A stretch of DNA of 64,000 nt from Lunatimonas sp. (GTDB lineage Bacteria > Bacteroidota > Bacteroidia > Cytophagales > Cyclobacteriaceae), in contig NZ_JAFIEU010000008.1 in NCBI RefSeq assembly GCF_020832325.1, positions 97,287-161,286 on the forward strand. Reading direction: 5' to 3'. This document shows positions 17,885 through 27,727 of this stretch, one piece after another. A model generated the notes under the pieces. It ran no database searches, was not told the DNA's origin, and worked only from the letters and a program-made list of their open reading frames with translations. The number at the start of each line of letters is the position of its first letter. Position 1 is the first letter of the stretch. A program made the position numbers and the translations under genes.

Positions 17885-18190
17885 AAGCCGAGTGTCGGTT
17901 TCTAGAAAATAAATATAGGCTAACTAGAAGTAGGATTTCATTGAGAAACAGAATAAGTTATCATTTTATCGACTAGGAATAGGTCTATGTGAGAGTTTGT
18001 ATGGGTATGATATCGGTTTATTGGCCAAGAATCTGTTCAGAATTTAGTTGGCCTTTTATCCACGTGGGTTTCCTAGTAAACTTTATGTTTGCGCAGCAGT
18101 TTTACCCATAGTGTTTCAGGCCGATATAGTCTCCACTGTTTTTTTAGCTATCCTAGATTCCTTCATTCATAATTATGATTAACTTCGGCC
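17885..18190. other. Divergent intergenic region, K+ channel / selU
   Basis: 306 bp between divergent starts. A 12-bp AT-rich palindrome TCATAATTATGA (18167-18178) sits just before the selU start, but it could be chance. No clear -7/-33 pair or RNA structure is visible. Confidence 0.35.
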
Positions 18191-19219
18191 ATGCTGTTAA
18201 AGTTGGATATTGGTGATTCTTTCACGAGAAACCTTCCTATAATCGATGTTCGGTCTCCTGGTGAGTTTGAAAAGGGCCATATTCCGGGTGCATACAATAT
18301 CCCTTTGTTTTCCGATCGGGAACGGGCACATGTGGGGACCGTTTACAAGAAGCAGTCCCAGGAGGCTGCCATTTCCTTAGGGTATACCTATGTGACCCCC
18401 AAGCTCGACGAGTTTATTTCCGGGGCCTTTGAGGTCGCACCACAGGGGAAAGTGATCGTTCATTGCTGGCGGGGAGGCATGCGTAGTCAGGCCTTTGGGG
18501 AACACCTGGCAGCAAATGGTTTCCATGAGGTCAACTTGGTCCATGGAGGCTACAAGGCGTATAGAAATTGGGTGCTCAATAGCTTTGAAGTGCCACGAAA
18601 GATTCATCTGCTAGGGGGGTATACAGGAAGCGGAAAAACATTCATTCTCAGAGAATTGCAAAAAAATGGAGAACAAGTCATTGATCTAGAAGGCCTAGCG
18701 CGGCATAAGGGTTCTGCCTTTGGGGGCATCGGTCAGGATGATCAGCCCAGTGTGGAGCAATTTGAAAATAACCTGTCTTTCGAGCTGAGTAAGCTGGACT
18801 TGGACCGGCCTATCTGGGTAGAAGATGAAAGTCACAACATTGGCAATGTGAAGATACCCCGGGCCTTTTTTAATCAGATGCGGACCGCAGGGCTTATCTT
18901 TATGCAGATACCTATTGAAGAACGGGTACATCATTTGGTAGAAGGCTATGCAAGCAGCGGGGATGCTACGTTAAGAGAGGGGATCCTTCGGATTTCCAAG
19001 CGCCTCGGAGGCTTACGTACCAAGGAGATGCTGGGATTTTTAGACCGGAAAGATTATTACCACGTTGCCCTTATGGCATTGGAATATTACGACAACTATT
19101 ACCTAAAGGGCTTACAAAAAAGAGAAGGAGGAAACACGTTGTACATCCACTTGGAGACCACGGCCCATCGCGAAAATGCCCTGAAAATTCTTAAATTAAC
19201 TAATAATGGAAGACATTAA
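18191..19219 (+). CDS. selU: tRNA 2-selenouridine synthase
   Basis: A 342-residue enzyme that replaces sulfur by selenium in the wobble 2-thiouridine of certain tRNAs, using selenophosphate. The N-terminal rhodanese domain (residues ~10-130) has [16 protein letters not shown] and the active loop CWRGGMRS with Cys92. A P-loop GGYTGSGKT follows at ~140, heading the C-terminal nucleotide-binding domain. Length and order match SelU/MnmH. The gene overlaps selD by 14 nt, so the selenophosphate supplier is translationally coupled to its user. Confidence 0.95.
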   Translation: MLLKLDIGDSFTRNLPIIDVRSPGEFEKGHIPGAYNIPLFSDRERAHVGTVYKKQSQEAAISLGYTYVTPKLDEFISGAFEVAPQGKVIVHCWRGGMRSQAFGEHLAANGFHEVNLVHGGYKAYRNWVLNSFEVPRKIHLLGGYTGSGKTFILRELQKNGEQVIDLEGLARHKGSAFGGIGQDDQPSVEQFENNLSFELSKLDLDRPIWVEDESHNIGNVKIPRAFFNQMRTAGLIFMQIPIEERVHHLVEGYASSGDATLREGILRISKRLGGLRTKEMLGFLDRKDYYHVALMALEYYDNYYLKGLQKREGGNTLYIHLETTAHRENALKILKLTNNGRH

Positions 19220-20237
19220 ATTAACTGCCTATAGCCACGGTGCCGGTTGTGGCTGCAAAATTTCTCCGGCCCTATTATCCGAGATGTTAAAGACGGACAA
19301 TCCCTTGGTGCAGTACCCCAACATCTTGGTGGGAAACAGCAGCAGAGACGATGCGGCGGTATATGATATGGGAGATGGTACCGGCATCATCTCAACTACC
19401 GATTTTTTTATGCCGATTGTAGATGACCCCTTTACCTTTGGTCAAATCGCCGCGACCAATGCCATTAGCGATGTCTTTGCGATGGGCGGACAGCCAATCA
19501 TGGCCATTGCGATTTTTGGTTGGCCGATTGATAAGTTGACACCTGACATAGCCCAACGGGTACTTGCCGGCGGGCGGGATATCTGTTTGAAGGCAGGGAG
19601 TCCCCTTGTTGGTGGGCATAGTATCGACAGTCCCGAGCCAATTTTTGGGTTGGCGGTCACGGGAAAGATTGACCTGAAGCATTTGAAAAGAAATGATACC
19701 GCGACGGAGGGATGCATGCTCTATCTGACGAAGCCTTTGGGAGTGGGCATACTCGCTACCGCTGAGAAAAAAGGGGGCATCGATTCAGCGCATGTGGGCA
19801 TTGCCGCTAAGTCCATGACAACCCTAAATTCCATTGGAAGGGAATTGGGAGAGATCGACGGAGTCAGGGCTATGACAGATGTCACTGGTTTCGGGCTTCT
19901 GGGCCATCTGCTTGAAATGTGCGAGGGCAGCAACTTGTCTGCGGAACTTGAATTTGACAAGGTGCCGGTATTCAACGAAGTACATGGATATCTTGCCCAA
20001 GGATATGTACCGGGCGGAACCTACCGAAATTGGAACAGTTACGGTAATCACGTTCGCCTAAGAGAAGAAAGCAATAAAGAGATTCTCAGCGACCCACAGA
20101 CGAGCGGTGGGTTATTGGTTGCGGTAGAAAAATCTGCTCAAAGAACGGTAGAGGCTTTATTTCGAACGAACGGTATAGATGCCACCCCAATCGGGGAGAT
20201 GAAGTCCCAAGGGGGGCACAGGATCGTAGTGGTATAG
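19206..20237 (+). CDS. selD: Selenide, water dikinase (selenophosphate synthetase)
   Basis: A 343-residue ATP-dependent enzyme making selenophosphate from selenide. The N-terminal catalytic motif AGCGCK (Cys15, Cys17, Lys18) corresponds to Cys17/Cys19/Lys20 of E. coli SelD; the position that is selenocysteine in some species is cysteine here. Further signatures: [41 protein letters not shown] and [12 protein letters not shown]. The start at 19206 lies inside the end of selU. No selA, selB or selC is in this window, so local evidence supports only tRNA selenation. Confidence 0.96.
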   Translation: MEDIKLTAYSHGAGCGCKISPALLSEMLKTDNPLVQYPNILVGNSSRDDAAVYDMGDGTGIISTTDFFMPIVDDPFTFGQIAATNAISDVFAMGGQPIMAIAIFGWPIDKLTPDIAQRVLAGGRDICLKAGSPLVGGHSIDSPEPIFGLAVTGKIDLKHLKRNDTATEGCMLYLTKPLGVGILATAEKKGGIDSAHVGIAAKSMTTLNSIGRELGEIDGVRAMTDVTGFGLLGHLLEMCEGSNLSAELEFDKVPVFNEVHGYLAQGYVPGGTYRNWNSYGNHVRLREESNKEILSDPQTSGGLLVAVEKSAQRTVEALFRTNGIDATPIGEMKSQGGHRIVVV

Positions 20238-20418
20238 GGGTATCAACAGGTTCCCTAAACTGGGGAATCCTTATTCAATTAATTCCAATCAACCAATAGG
20301 CTTGCAACCAGTCGGTTTCTTAAACTGAACTTCAAAGATCTACCCCGTTGCAAGGGTAAAGTTTTTGAGGTATATTGTACGAACTTATCTAACAACCCAT
20401 CTATATCACCCATCATCC

Positions 20419-21969
20419 ATGAAGAAGTTATGTTTATTTGGCCGGTGCATGCTGGTTCTTTGTATGCTACTGTACCTACCATCCTGTAAATTTTCAACCG
20501 AGCAGGCAGGGAAGAAGCCCAATATCCTCTTTATCGCCATGGATGACCTGAATGATTGGGCCGGTTTTTTGGAGGGCCATGCAGGTATGAAAATACATAC
20601 GCCCAATCTAGACAGGCTTGCCGGCAGGTCCATGATTTTTACCAATGCCCATACCCCGGCCCCCGCCTGCGCACCCACTCGGGCAGCTATTCTGACCGGC
20701 GTGCATCACGCCCGATCTGGGGTACAAAATGTGCATTGGGGAGATGGGCCGATGTGGAGGGAATTTGATGCCTTAAAGGATGTAGTCACGTTGGAGCAGT
20801 TTTTTAAGAATAACGGTTATAAAACCCTTGGTGCAGGCAAGATTTACCACAGTCAGGCACCACCTTGGACACCTACCAGTCAGGTGGAACCAGCAAACTG
20901 GGATTTTTACTATCCTAGCGCCTATATTTCTCATCCTTATCAGATCCGTGCACCTGAGGATGTGATATATCCCGAAGACGTGGACAATGAAAACCGACCT
21001 GGAGGAAACGGATGGTGGACTTGGGGGGCTATCCCCGTGCCGGATGAGAAGATGGCCGACTTCCACGTGGTGGATTGGGCATCCTATCAACTCAGGCAAG
21101 AGCACAGCAATCCCTTTTTTCTGGCTGTCGGCACATGGAAACCTCATGATCCGTGGGAGGTCCCTCAAAAGTATTTCGATTTGTATCCTCTGGAGGAGGT
21201 CGTACTGCCGGAGCGCAAGGCTGACGACCTAGCAGATGCCTTCGATCACGGCCGTCGCTGGATCATGGATTGGGTGTTGGAAAATGACCAATGGGAAAAA
21301 ATAATCCAATCCTATGCCGCTTCCATTACCTTTTCGGATGCCATGATTGGACGTTTGCTGGACACCTTGGAGAATTCGGAATATGCGGACAACACAATCG
21401 TTGTGTTGTGGTCTGACCATGGCATGCACATGGGAGAAAAAGACAACATCGAAAAGTTCACTCTTTGGGAACGGTCTACGCGGGTACCCTTGCTCATTTC
21501 TTTGCCTGGCATGGCCCACGCCGGACAGCGGTGCGAACAACCGGTAAGCCTTATGGATATGTACCCGACCCTGGTGGAACTGGCTGGATTTGAGTTACCC
21601 TCCCACCTAGACGGTAGCAGCCTAGTGCCGCAGATTAAGGATCCAACTACCGAGACCTCTCCGGTGATCAGCAGTTATAGATTTGCCAGCCCAAGACAGC
21701 CGGATGTCAGTGGGCATGCCGTGCGAAGTATGCGATACCGTTACATTTATTATCCGGAAATCAATTTGGAAGAGCTGTACGATCATGCGGAGGATCCCAA
21801 TGAATGGCACAATATAGCCTATAAAAAGGATCAAAGACAGGTTATTGAAGCGCATCGTAAGATATTGTTAGAAATGGTGCCCAACCTTTCTTGGAAAGAA
21901 GGCGACCCTGAGGGTTATAGCGTGGATGCCAATGGGTTTGTGAAAAAGAATGATTTTAAGACGCTTTAA
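20419..21969 (+). CDS. Lipoprotein sulfatase, iduronate-2-sulfatase-like
   Basis: A 516-residue type I sulfatase. I choose ATG 20419 because it begins with a short cationic N-terminus leading into the lipobox LYLPSC (lipidated Cys23); a TTG 54 nt upstream opens the longer frame. Metal ligands MDDLNDW (Asp42, Asp43) and the formylglycine motif CAPTR (Cys84) are intact, followed by LTG. WSDHGMHMGEK near residues 330-340 is the second metal site. MDDLND and the downstream pattern recall the iduronate-2-sulfatase subgroup. The Cys must be converted by a formylglycine-generating enzyme encoded elsewhere. Not part of an obvious polysaccharide locus, though it lies 4 kb after one. Confidence 0.92.
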   Translation: MKKLCLFGRCMLVLCMLLYLPSCKFSTEQAGKKPNILFIAMDDLNDWAGFLEGHAGMKIHTPNLDRLAGRSMIFTNAHTPAPACAPTRAAILTGVHHARSGVQNVHWGDGPMWREFDALKDVVTLEQFFKNNGYKTLGAGKIYHSQAPPWTPTSQVEPANWDFYYPSAYISHPYQIRAPEDVIYPEDVDNENRPGGNGWWTWGAIPVPDEKMADFHVVDWASYQLRQEHSNPFFLAVGTWKPHDPWEVPQKYFDLYPLEEVVLPERKADDLADAFDHGRRWIMDWVLENDQWEKIIQSYAASITFSDAMIGRLLDTLENSEYADNTIVVLWSDHGMHMGEKDNIEKFTLWERSTRVPLLISLPGMAHAGQRCEQPVSLMDMYPTLVELAGFELPSHLDGSSLVPQIKDPTTETSPVISSYRFASPRQPDVSGHAVRSMRYRYIYYPEINLEELYDHAEDPNEWHNIAYKKDQRQVIEAHRKILLEMVPNLSWKEGDPEGYSVDANGFVKKNDFKTL

Positions 21970-22046
21970 CGGTTCTTTGATGGCGGAGATTATTTTGGAG
22001 CGGTGGGGACTACCTAGCTTTTTCTGACGCCATTTGTTTTACTTCT

Positions 22047-22505
22047 TCACTCATACCCGATGATGCGGGCGTTTTTGAGGATAAAATTTAGCTCGTTCAC
22101 ATCCGAATCGTTTAGGACCAATATTCCCGTGACCTTGATAACCTGATCCATCTTCAATCTTCTTCCAGGCTTTTCTTTCAAATAGACTACCGCTACACTT
22201 TCCGGTCCGGACTGACCACAGAAAAAACATTCCGCCATCGGAAATTTGGACAAGATCAGCATTTCCGCCGATGACACTTCCAACGGTATGTGAAAACCGA
22301 CGAGCTCCACCTCTTTTCCCTCCAGATCTTTTAGCCCCTGTTGGAATATGGGATACAGGTAATAAAGCGCATGCTCCCGGTTTAACTTTTCTACAAATCG
22401 CGTTTGACCAAAGACCGCCCACAGGTTGGTAGGCTTTGAGATTTGCGCCGAAAGGGAAAGTGCCCATAGACACACAAATACCAAAAGGGTTGCCTTTTTA
22501 TACAT
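22047..22505 (-). CDS. DUF3299-like exported protein
   Basis: About 152 residues from ATG 22505, giving MYKKATLLVFVCLWALSLSAQ, a good signal peptide; an open frame continues 78 nt upstream without export features. The core VELVGFHIPLE and SKFPMAECFFCGQSGPES, and the later VKVTGILVLN, are characteristic of the DUF3299 family. The paired cysteines of CFFC could bind metal. From memory, DUF3299 genes elsewhere are found in Zur-controlled zinc operons, which would fit the large palindrome just upstream. No transporter is adjacent here. Function unknown. Confidence 0.75.
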   Translation of the reverse strand: MYKKATLLVFVCLWALSLSAQISKPTNLWAVFGQTRFVEKLNREHALYYLYPIFQQGLKDLEGKEVELVGFHIPLEVSSAEMLILSKFPMAECFFCGQSGPESVAVVYLKEKPGRRLKMDQVIKVTGILVLNDSDVNELNFILKNARIIGYE

Positions 22506-22555
22506 ACGCAATAGATCAATACGTTTCATAGATAAGCTCCACAAAGATACGCAGT

Positions 22556-22594
22556 AAAACACATACATGCAACAAAGTTGCATGTATGTGTTTT
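22556..22594. promoter_or_regulatory. Perfect 18-bp palindrome, candidate metal-regulator operator
   Basis: AAAACACATACATGCAAC (22556-22573) is followed by a 3-nt AAA centre and its exact reverse complement (22577-22594). The inner core TGCAAC-AAA-GTTGCA has the size of a Fur/Zur-family operator. It lies about 50 nt upstream of the DUF3299 start. Because A- and T-runs flank it, a bidirectional terminator is an alternative. Confidence 0.55.
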
Positions 22595-22599
22595 CATTT

Positions 22600-22624
22600 A
22601 GCCTGTTTACGCAACAGGCTTTTT
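22600..22624 (+). terminator. Terminator-like hairpin on the + strand
   Basis: AGCCTGTT (22600-22607) pairs perfectly with AACAGGCT (22613-22620) around a 5-nt loop, followed by TTTTT. No clear rightward gene feeds it; the sulfatase ends 630 nt upstream. The stop codon of the leftward remnant lies inside it. Confidence 0.55.
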
Positions 22625-22834
22625 AGTGCATCTGGATAATTTTGAATACTTTGGTATTCTCAAATCTGAACAAACGGAAATCAGTAAGTGCGTGCCGTCC
22701 TTTTCAAACAGAGAGCTGATTATTTCGGGAATACTTTGTCTACTGACAGACGGGCATCCCAACCTTTGGTAGGGCGTATGTTCTGACCATTCAAAATCAA
22801 TTATAGACACATGAAATCGAGCATGAAGTAGCCG
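22607..22834 (-). pseudogene. Remnant resembling the L,D-transpeptidase (YkuD_2) catalytic end
   Basis: A leftward open stretch bounded by an in-frame stop at 22835-22837, with no good ATG. It encodes YQRLGCPSVS followed by IPEIISSLFEKDGTHLLISV. The GCPSVS and the following helix-strand pattern resemble the catalytic Cys motif and C-terminal end of YkuD_2 murein L,D-transpeptidases. The rest of the domain, including a histidine-containing upstream half, is absent. This is pattern recognition on a short segment; a chance match is possible. Confidence 0.35.
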
Positions 22835-22902
22835 TCACACACTGGAATGATTATTTCCCATGCGAGATTCCATCTGACCTTTGAAAAACAAAAAATAAAC
22901 AG

Positions 22903-24666
22903 ATGAAAATAAACTTTAGCCTTTCTGAAAAAGAAAGCCTCCTCCATGCTTGTAAAAAAAGACTTTCCCTGCTAAGCGCCTTGCGGGTGATTGTGTTTTT
23001 GGGTCTATTGGCTACCCTAGTGGTGGGGATATCGGATCAATCCATGGTCCTTGTCCTATTTTTTCCGTTGGCTGCCCTATTTATCTATTTGATTAAACAA
23101 CACAACGGCGAAAAGGATAAGGAACAATTTTTATTGGCGCTGATCCAAATGGACGCGGAAGCAACCCTTCGGGCAAACCGGGAATTGCATACCTTTGACC
23201 CAGGGAATGAATACTTGGAGAAGGACCATCCATTTGCGGCGGATTTGGACATCTTTGGAGCTCATTCACTGTTTCAGTTGATTGACCACACGGTATCTAA
23301 GGGAGGCAAAAATCTGCTCGCAAAATGGCTAAAGGCTGAAACGAATCTGCAAACAGCCTCCTACCGCCACGGCGCGGTGGCCGAACTGAGCAACTTTCCG
23401 GATTTTCTACGCACATTTGAAGGCATTGGACGGGCATTCCTATCGAAAGAAAAATCTAAAGCAGCCCTTTTTGGCTGGCTCAAGAATCCCAACTACTGGA
23501 GAAAGCTGTTTTGGGTTCCTGCGATTATGGGGCCATTGTTGGGAACGACCCTTCTATTTGGCATTCTATTCGGTTATCTGCACTACTCCTACCTTAGCCT
23601 ATTTATATTGGTGGGGATATTGGCGCTAGGATTGGTTTTTAAACCCTTGATGCAATCCATGAAAGTCATGCCAAACGAAAGCGACTTGAAAACCTACAAG
23701 TCTTGGGCCTATTTGCTAGAGGACAGTTCCTTTTCCCACCCGTACCTGAAATCGCTCCGGGCACCGATTGCGGACACCCACTTTCAAGCGTCTAGCGCAC
23801 TGGAATCCTTGGAGCAGCAGAGCTTTTTGGTTCAGAACCGAGCCAATTTGATGTACTTGGTTTTCAACCTGTTGTTCTGGGTCGATTTTTGGGTGCTCTA
23901 TCGCCTGGAAAAGTGGAAAAATACCTACGGCCATCATGTTCAGCAGTGGGAGGAGGTCTTTCGTGAATGGGAGGCTTTGGTTTCCCTAAGTGCATTCACC
24001 GTAGCTGAGGGAACAGTCGCCAAGATCCAGTGGACCGAATCCGAAGTGCTGGAAGTGGAAAATATCCGCCACCCGCTGATCCGGCCACAAGACTGTGTGG
24101 GCAATGATTTTTCCCTTACCGGCGAGCAAAGGATCATTCTGCTGACAGGCTCCAACATGTCAGGCAAGACAACCTTCATGCGTACCCTAGGTATCAATAT
24201 GGTGATGGCCAATGCAGGGCTGAATCCCTTGGCAGAGGTATTCATCTGCGGACCCTTTCAGCTCTATACAAGCATGCGGAATTCCGACAATCTGGGCGAA
24301 AGTGTCAGCTCTTTTTATGCAGAGCTCCGCCGTATCAAGGGGCTGCTCCAACTGACCACCAAAGAGCAGCCGGTATTTTTTCTGTTGGACGAGATCCTAA
24401 AAGGTACCAATACCGACGACCGCGTCACCGGAAGCCGTGCACTGATCGTACAGCTATTGAACACATCTTCAAAGGGTTTGATATCCACACACGATATGGA
24501 GCTAACCCAGTTAGAAGGGGAGCTGAGAGGGATCCAAAACAGGAGCTTTCACCACACGATCGAACAGGAGGAAATCCGATTTGATTATAAAATAAAGCCC
24601 GGAAGCTGCCCAAGTTTCAATGCCCATAAATTGATGGAGCTCATGGGCATAACCTTTGAGCAGTAA
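22903..24666 (+). CDS. Membrane-anchored MutS-family ATPase
   Basis: A 587-residue protein. Two hydrophobic zones lie at residues ~25-65 and ~205-260, each long enough for paired transmembrane helices. Residues ~105-180 resemble MutS domain III lever parts, and the C-terminal third is the MutS ATPase: Walker A GSNMSGKT (416-423), then SFYAELRRI, Walker B-like FFLLDEILKGTNTDDR and STHDMEL. It lacks the mismatch-binding domain of MutS. Such membrane MutS-like proteins are known as unstudied Bacteroidota proteins; a role in classical mismatch repair is unlikely. Stand-alone gene with a GACCTTTG (-7-like) at 22876-22883. Confidence 0.85.
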   Translation: MKINFSLSEKESLLHACKKRLSLLSALRVIVFLGLLATLVVGISDQSMVLVLFFPLAALFIYLIKQHNGEKDKEQFLLALIQMDAEATLRANRELHTFDPGNEYLEKDHPFAADLDIFGAHSLFQLIDHTVSKGGKNLLAKWLKAETNLQTASYRHGAVAELSNFPDFLRTFEGIGRAFLSKEKSKAALFGWLKNPNYWRKLFWVPAIMGPLLGTTLLFGILFGYLHYSYLSLFILVGILALGLVFKPLMQSMKVMPNESDLKTYKSWAYLLEDSSFSHPYLKSLRAPIADTHFQASSALESLEQQSFLVQNRANLMYLVFNLLFWVDFWVLYRLEKWKNTYGHHVQQWEEVFREWEALVSLSAFTVAEGTVAKIQWTESEVLEVENIRHPLIRPQDCVGNDFSLTGEQRIILLTGSNMSGKTTFMRTLGINMVMANAGLNPLAEVFICGPFQLYTSMRNSDNLGESVSSFYAELRRIKGLLQLTTKEQPVFFLLDEILKGTNTDDRVTGSRALIVQLLNTSSKGLISTHDMELTQLEGELRGIQNRSFHHTIEQEEIRFDYKIKPGSCPSFNAHKLMELMGITFEQ

Positions 24667-24746
24667 GAGATTGGGCCAAAACCGCAGAGACCGAATCGAT
24701 TTACGGTGGTGCTTTCCATTTATATGCTTATTTTTGCGGCATTTGG

Positions 24747-25904
24747 ATGAATGATCAACGCATGGCACAGGAAAATTACCAGCAAAAGACTTTGGGCATA
24801 TTGGGGGGCGGACAACTCGGACGGATGGTCATCCAGTCGGCCATTAATTACAACCTCAGCATCCACATCTTGGATCCTGATGAAAATGCCCCATGTAGGC
24901 ATATTTGTCAGCAGTTTACCCAGGGCAATCTGAAAGATTTTGATACGGTGTATGAATTTGGAAAAAACTGCGATGTGATCACCATCGAGATCGAACATGT
25001 GAATACCCAGGCACTCAAACGCCTAGAGGCGGAGGGAAAAAAGGTATTTCCACAGCCCCACATCATAGAGCTCATCCAGGACAAACGCAGTCAAAAGCAG
25101 TTTTACCGCGATCATCGACTTCCCACATCCGAGTTTGTTTTGGTAACGGGCAAGGAAGATATCACCAATCACTTGGACTTTTTGCCTGCCGTAAACAAAC
25201 TTGGCAAGGAGGGTTATGACGGCAGGGGGGTACAATTGTTACGGTCCGAGCAAGACCTGGACAAAGCTTTTGAAGCGCCGGGGCTTCTTGAAAAATTTAT
25301 AGACTTTGATAAGGAACTCGCTGTGATAGTGGCAAGGAATGAAGCGGGCGAGATGAGTACTTTCCCGCCGGTAGAATGCGCGTTCCACCCCGAACTGAAT
25401 TTGGTGGAGTTTCTCTTTTCACCTGCTGATATTTCCCCTGAGATTGCCACCAAAGCAGATCGGCTAGCCGTAGAAATCATCCAGAAGTTGGGCATGGTGG
25501 GTATTCTTGCAGTGGAGATGTTTGTTACCAAAACAGGAGAAGTACTGATCAATGAAATCGCGCCACGCCCTCACAATAGTGGGCACCATACCATTGAGGC
25601 CAATTTTACCTCCCAGTTTGAGCAGCACCTTCGTTCTGTGCTTAACATGCCGCTAGGGCATACAGCGGCTCGTTGTCCGGCTGCCATGGTAAACCTGCTC
25701 GGAGAAGCAGGGTACACGGGAGAGGCTTTTGTAGAGGGCATGGACACTGCATTGGGAGAGAAAGGGGTATACATCCACCTCTACGGCAAAAAGGTAACCA
25801 AACCCTTCCGAAAAATGGGCCATATCACCCTGTTAGAGGAGGATATCACTAGGTTAAAGGAGAAAGCACTTCGATTAAAAGAAACCATCAAAATCAAAGC
25901 CTGA
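24747..25904 (+). CDS. purK: 5-(carboxyamino)imidazole ribonucleotide synthase
   Basis: A 385-residue ATP-grasp enzyme of de novo purine synthesis, converting AIR, bicarbonate and ATP to N5-[15 protein letters not shown] near residue 20, [34 protein letters not shown] and [17 protein letters not shown] are PurK signatures. A second ATG at 24762 (MAQENY) is an equally good start. Its stop is separated from purE by one base, so the pair forms an operon performing sequential steps. Confidence 0.96.
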   Translation: MNDQRMAQENYQQKTLGILGGGQLGRMVIQSAINYNLSIHILDPDENAPCRHICQQFTQGNLKDFDTVYEFGKNCDVITIEIEHVNTQALKRLEAEGKKVFPQPHIIELIQDKRSQKQFYRDHRLPTSEFVLVTGKEDITNHLDFLPAVNKLGKEGYDGRGVQLLRSEQDLDKAFEAPGLLEKFIDFDKELAVIVARNEAGEMSTFPPVECAFHPELNLVEFLFSPADISPEIATKADRLAVEIIQKLGMVGILAVEMFVTKTGEVLINEIAPRPHNSGHHTIEANFTSQFEQHLRSVLNMPLGHTAARCPAAMVNLLGEAGYTGEAFVEGMDTALGEKGVYIHLYGKKVTKPFRKMGHITLLEEDITRLKEKALRLKETIKIKA

Positions 25905-25905
25905 T

Positions 25906-26412
25906 ATGAGCGTAGACGTTGGAATCATCATGGGAAGTAAATCAGACCTCCCGGTAATGGCAGAAGCTGCCAAAGTATTGGAGGAACTCGGTGTAAGCTA
26001 CGAGCTGACCGTCGTTTCGGCCCACCGCACTCCCATCCGGATGATTGAATATGCAGAAAGCGCAAAGGAACGAGGGCTGAAAACCATCGTGGCCGGGGCA
26101 GGAGGTGCGGCCCACCTTCCGGGTATGGTAGCATCTCTGACTACGCTACCTGTGATCGGCGTGCCAGTAAAATCCTCTAACTCCATCGACGGATGGGACA
26201 GCATCCTTTCCATACTACAGATGCCTGCTGGTATTCCGGTGGCCACTGTTGCCCTAAATGGTGGGCGAAATGCCGGTATTTTGGCAGCTTCCATCGTGGG
26301 GGCCTTTGACCCCATCGTCTCAAAAAACCTGGAGATTTTCAAAAATAACCTGAAAGCCAAAGTGGAGGAGAGTGCCCGGGAACTGGAAGAGAAGGGCTGG
26401 AAATCGGTCTAA
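25906..26412 (+). CDS. purE: 5-(carboxyamino)imidazole ribonucleotide mutase
   Basis: A 168-residue class I PurE that shifts the carboxyl of N5-CAIR to give [17 protein letters not shown] at the N-terminus, SAHRTP with the catalytic histidine, and [15 protein letters not shown] are diagnostic. Full length for the family. Translation is probably coupled to purK (stop TGA, one base, ATG). Confidence 0.96.
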   Translation: MSVDVGIIMGSKSDLPVMAEAAKVLEELGVSYELTVVSAHRTPIRMIEYAESAKERGLKTIVAGAGGAAHLPGMVASLTTLPVIGVPVKSSNSIDGWDSILSILQMPAGIPVATVALNGGRNAGILAASIVGAFDPIVSKNLEIFKNNLKAKVEESARELEEKGWKSV

Positions 26413-26526
26413 ACCGACGATCCGAGAAATCCGCAGCTACTACCGATACCTACTTTAACCGCTACCTACAAACAGCGGAAAGGGACTAGAAAAGAAATAA
26501 ACCTAAGCCTAGAAATGGATTAAATG

Positions 26527-26558
26527 TCCCCCATTCTCCCGTCGGGTTAAATGGGGGA
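26527..26558. terminator. Hairpin between convergent purE and DUF3127 genes
   Basis: TCCCCCATT (26527-26535) pairs with AATGGGGGA (26550-26558) in a 9-bp stem with a 14-nt loop. It lies between two convergent genes, but neither strand has a good T-run, so intrinsic termination is uncertain. Confidence 0.4.
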
Positions 26559-26582
26559 TTAGCCGATTGGCATCATCGTGTG

Positions 26583-26936
26583 CTAAAAGGGCAAGATGTC
26601 GTCTCCACTTTCATCGTGGAAGCTACTTACATCAGGTTGTTGGGAGGAGGAAGGTTCTTTGGCAGCAGGGGCCCCATTTTTGGCTGCTTTCCATACTTTT
26701 ATATCGGTGTACCATTTGCCATTATACTCCCGGCTCTCGATTTCGATGCCGAGATTGACCTCATCTCCGACCTGCAGACCAAACTGGTCTATCTTGTCTC
26801 CCCAAACCGTCACACAGACCTTTTTTGGATAATTTCCGCCGGTTTCGATGACGTAATCCCGTTTTTTCCAAACGCCATTGCGCCCGTTTCCTGATTGCTC
26901 ATCCAAAGCCTGTATAACTTTTCCGTTTAGTTCCAT
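26583..26936 (-). CDS. DUF3127 OB-fold-like protein with an SSB-type C-terminal tip
   Basis: A 117-residue cytoplasmic protein. Residues 1-85 match the Bacteroidota family DUF3127 (GVWKKRDYVIETGG, PKKVCVTVWGDKID, YNGKWYTDIKVWKA), which has the look of an OB-fold. A low-complexity linker (~86-105) leads to an acidic tail ending DDILPF, almost the same as the DDDIPF tip of single-stranded DNA-binding proteins that recruits repair and replication partners. A role in DNA metabolism is inferred from this tail. Stand-alone gene, convergent with purE. Confidence 0.85.
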   Translation of the reverse strand: MELNGKVIQALDEQSGNGRNGVWKKRDYVIETGGNYPKKVCVTVWGDKIDQFGLQVGDEVNLGIEIESREYNGKWYTDIKVWKAAKNGAPAAKEPSSSQQPDVSSFHDESGDDILPF

Positions 26937-27139
26937 GGTCGTCGTTTGTTTTATGAAAGAACGAAGGTAACCAAATCAAAGCAAAAATTAAATTTGAACA
27001 GTGGGGCTTTGCGATATTTCGGGTAGAAAAGGCGCCAGTTTCGGAGACTCATGCCAGCGGATATCCTCGCTACCCAGGCACCAATCGTCTCTTAGCGTTT
27101 CTACTTTGTGTATAAAGACATAATTTATAGATTTACCAG

Positions 27140-27718
27140 ATGGAAATATCGAAACAGGAAAAACGAGCATTTTTGATCCGACAGATTCTCAAAGGCTTTC
27201 TATTTTTGGCCATCTTGATTTTCACCTTTCTGGCGTTCGAGAAATTATTTCCTGCCAGTGAACGGGAGGCTTGGTTTGGCAGTATCTATGACAACATTCC
27301 GCTCGTGGTGTCGATCTTCATCGCCTCTGAGGTGCTATTCGGCATCATTCCACCGGAAATCTTTATGCTTTGGGCACTTCGCACCGGTCATCTTGGGCAG
27401 TATTTCGTTGGAATCGGTATCCTTGCCCTTATTTCCTACCTTGCTGGGGCATTCAATTTCAACTTGGGTAAATGGATCCGAAACACCCGCTTTTTTATCA
27501 AAATCCGAAGGCTTTGGTTAAAGAAATCATTGGCCTTGTTCGAGAAGTTCGGCGGCTACCTAATCATCGTAGCTTCTTTGACACCTCTGCCCTTCTCAGC
27601 CATCGCTTTACTCAGCGGGGCGGGTAATGTCAGCCCCCGAACCTACTATCTAAACAGCATTTGGCGAATATTCCGGTACTTTGCGTACGCCTTTATCCTC
27701 TACGAAACGAGCCTGTAA
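27140..27718 (+). CDS. VTT/DedA-like integral membrane protein
   Basis: A 192-residue membrane protein with about five hydrophobic segments. The stretch PLVVSIFIASEVLFGIIPPEIFMLWA and the later FGGYLIIVASLTPLPFSAIALLSGAGNVS resemble the VTT (SNARE-associated) domain of the DedA superfamily, with the paired re-entrant proline motifs. DedA-like proteins move phospholipids or undecaprenyl phosphate across the membrane; function here is not known. It converges on the cytochrome c/FG-GAP gene with 9 nt between stops. Confidence 0.75.
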   Translation: MEISKQEKRAFLIRQILKGFLFLAILIFTFLAFEKLFPASEREAWFGSIYDNIPLVVSIFIASEVLFGIIPPEIFMLWALRTGHLGQYFVGIGILALISYLAGAFNFNLGKWIRNTRFFIKIRRLWLKKSLALFEKFGGYLIIVASLTPLPFSAIALLSGAGNVSPRTYYLNSIWRIFRYFAYAFILYETSL

Positions 27719-27727
27719 CCCAAAAGC

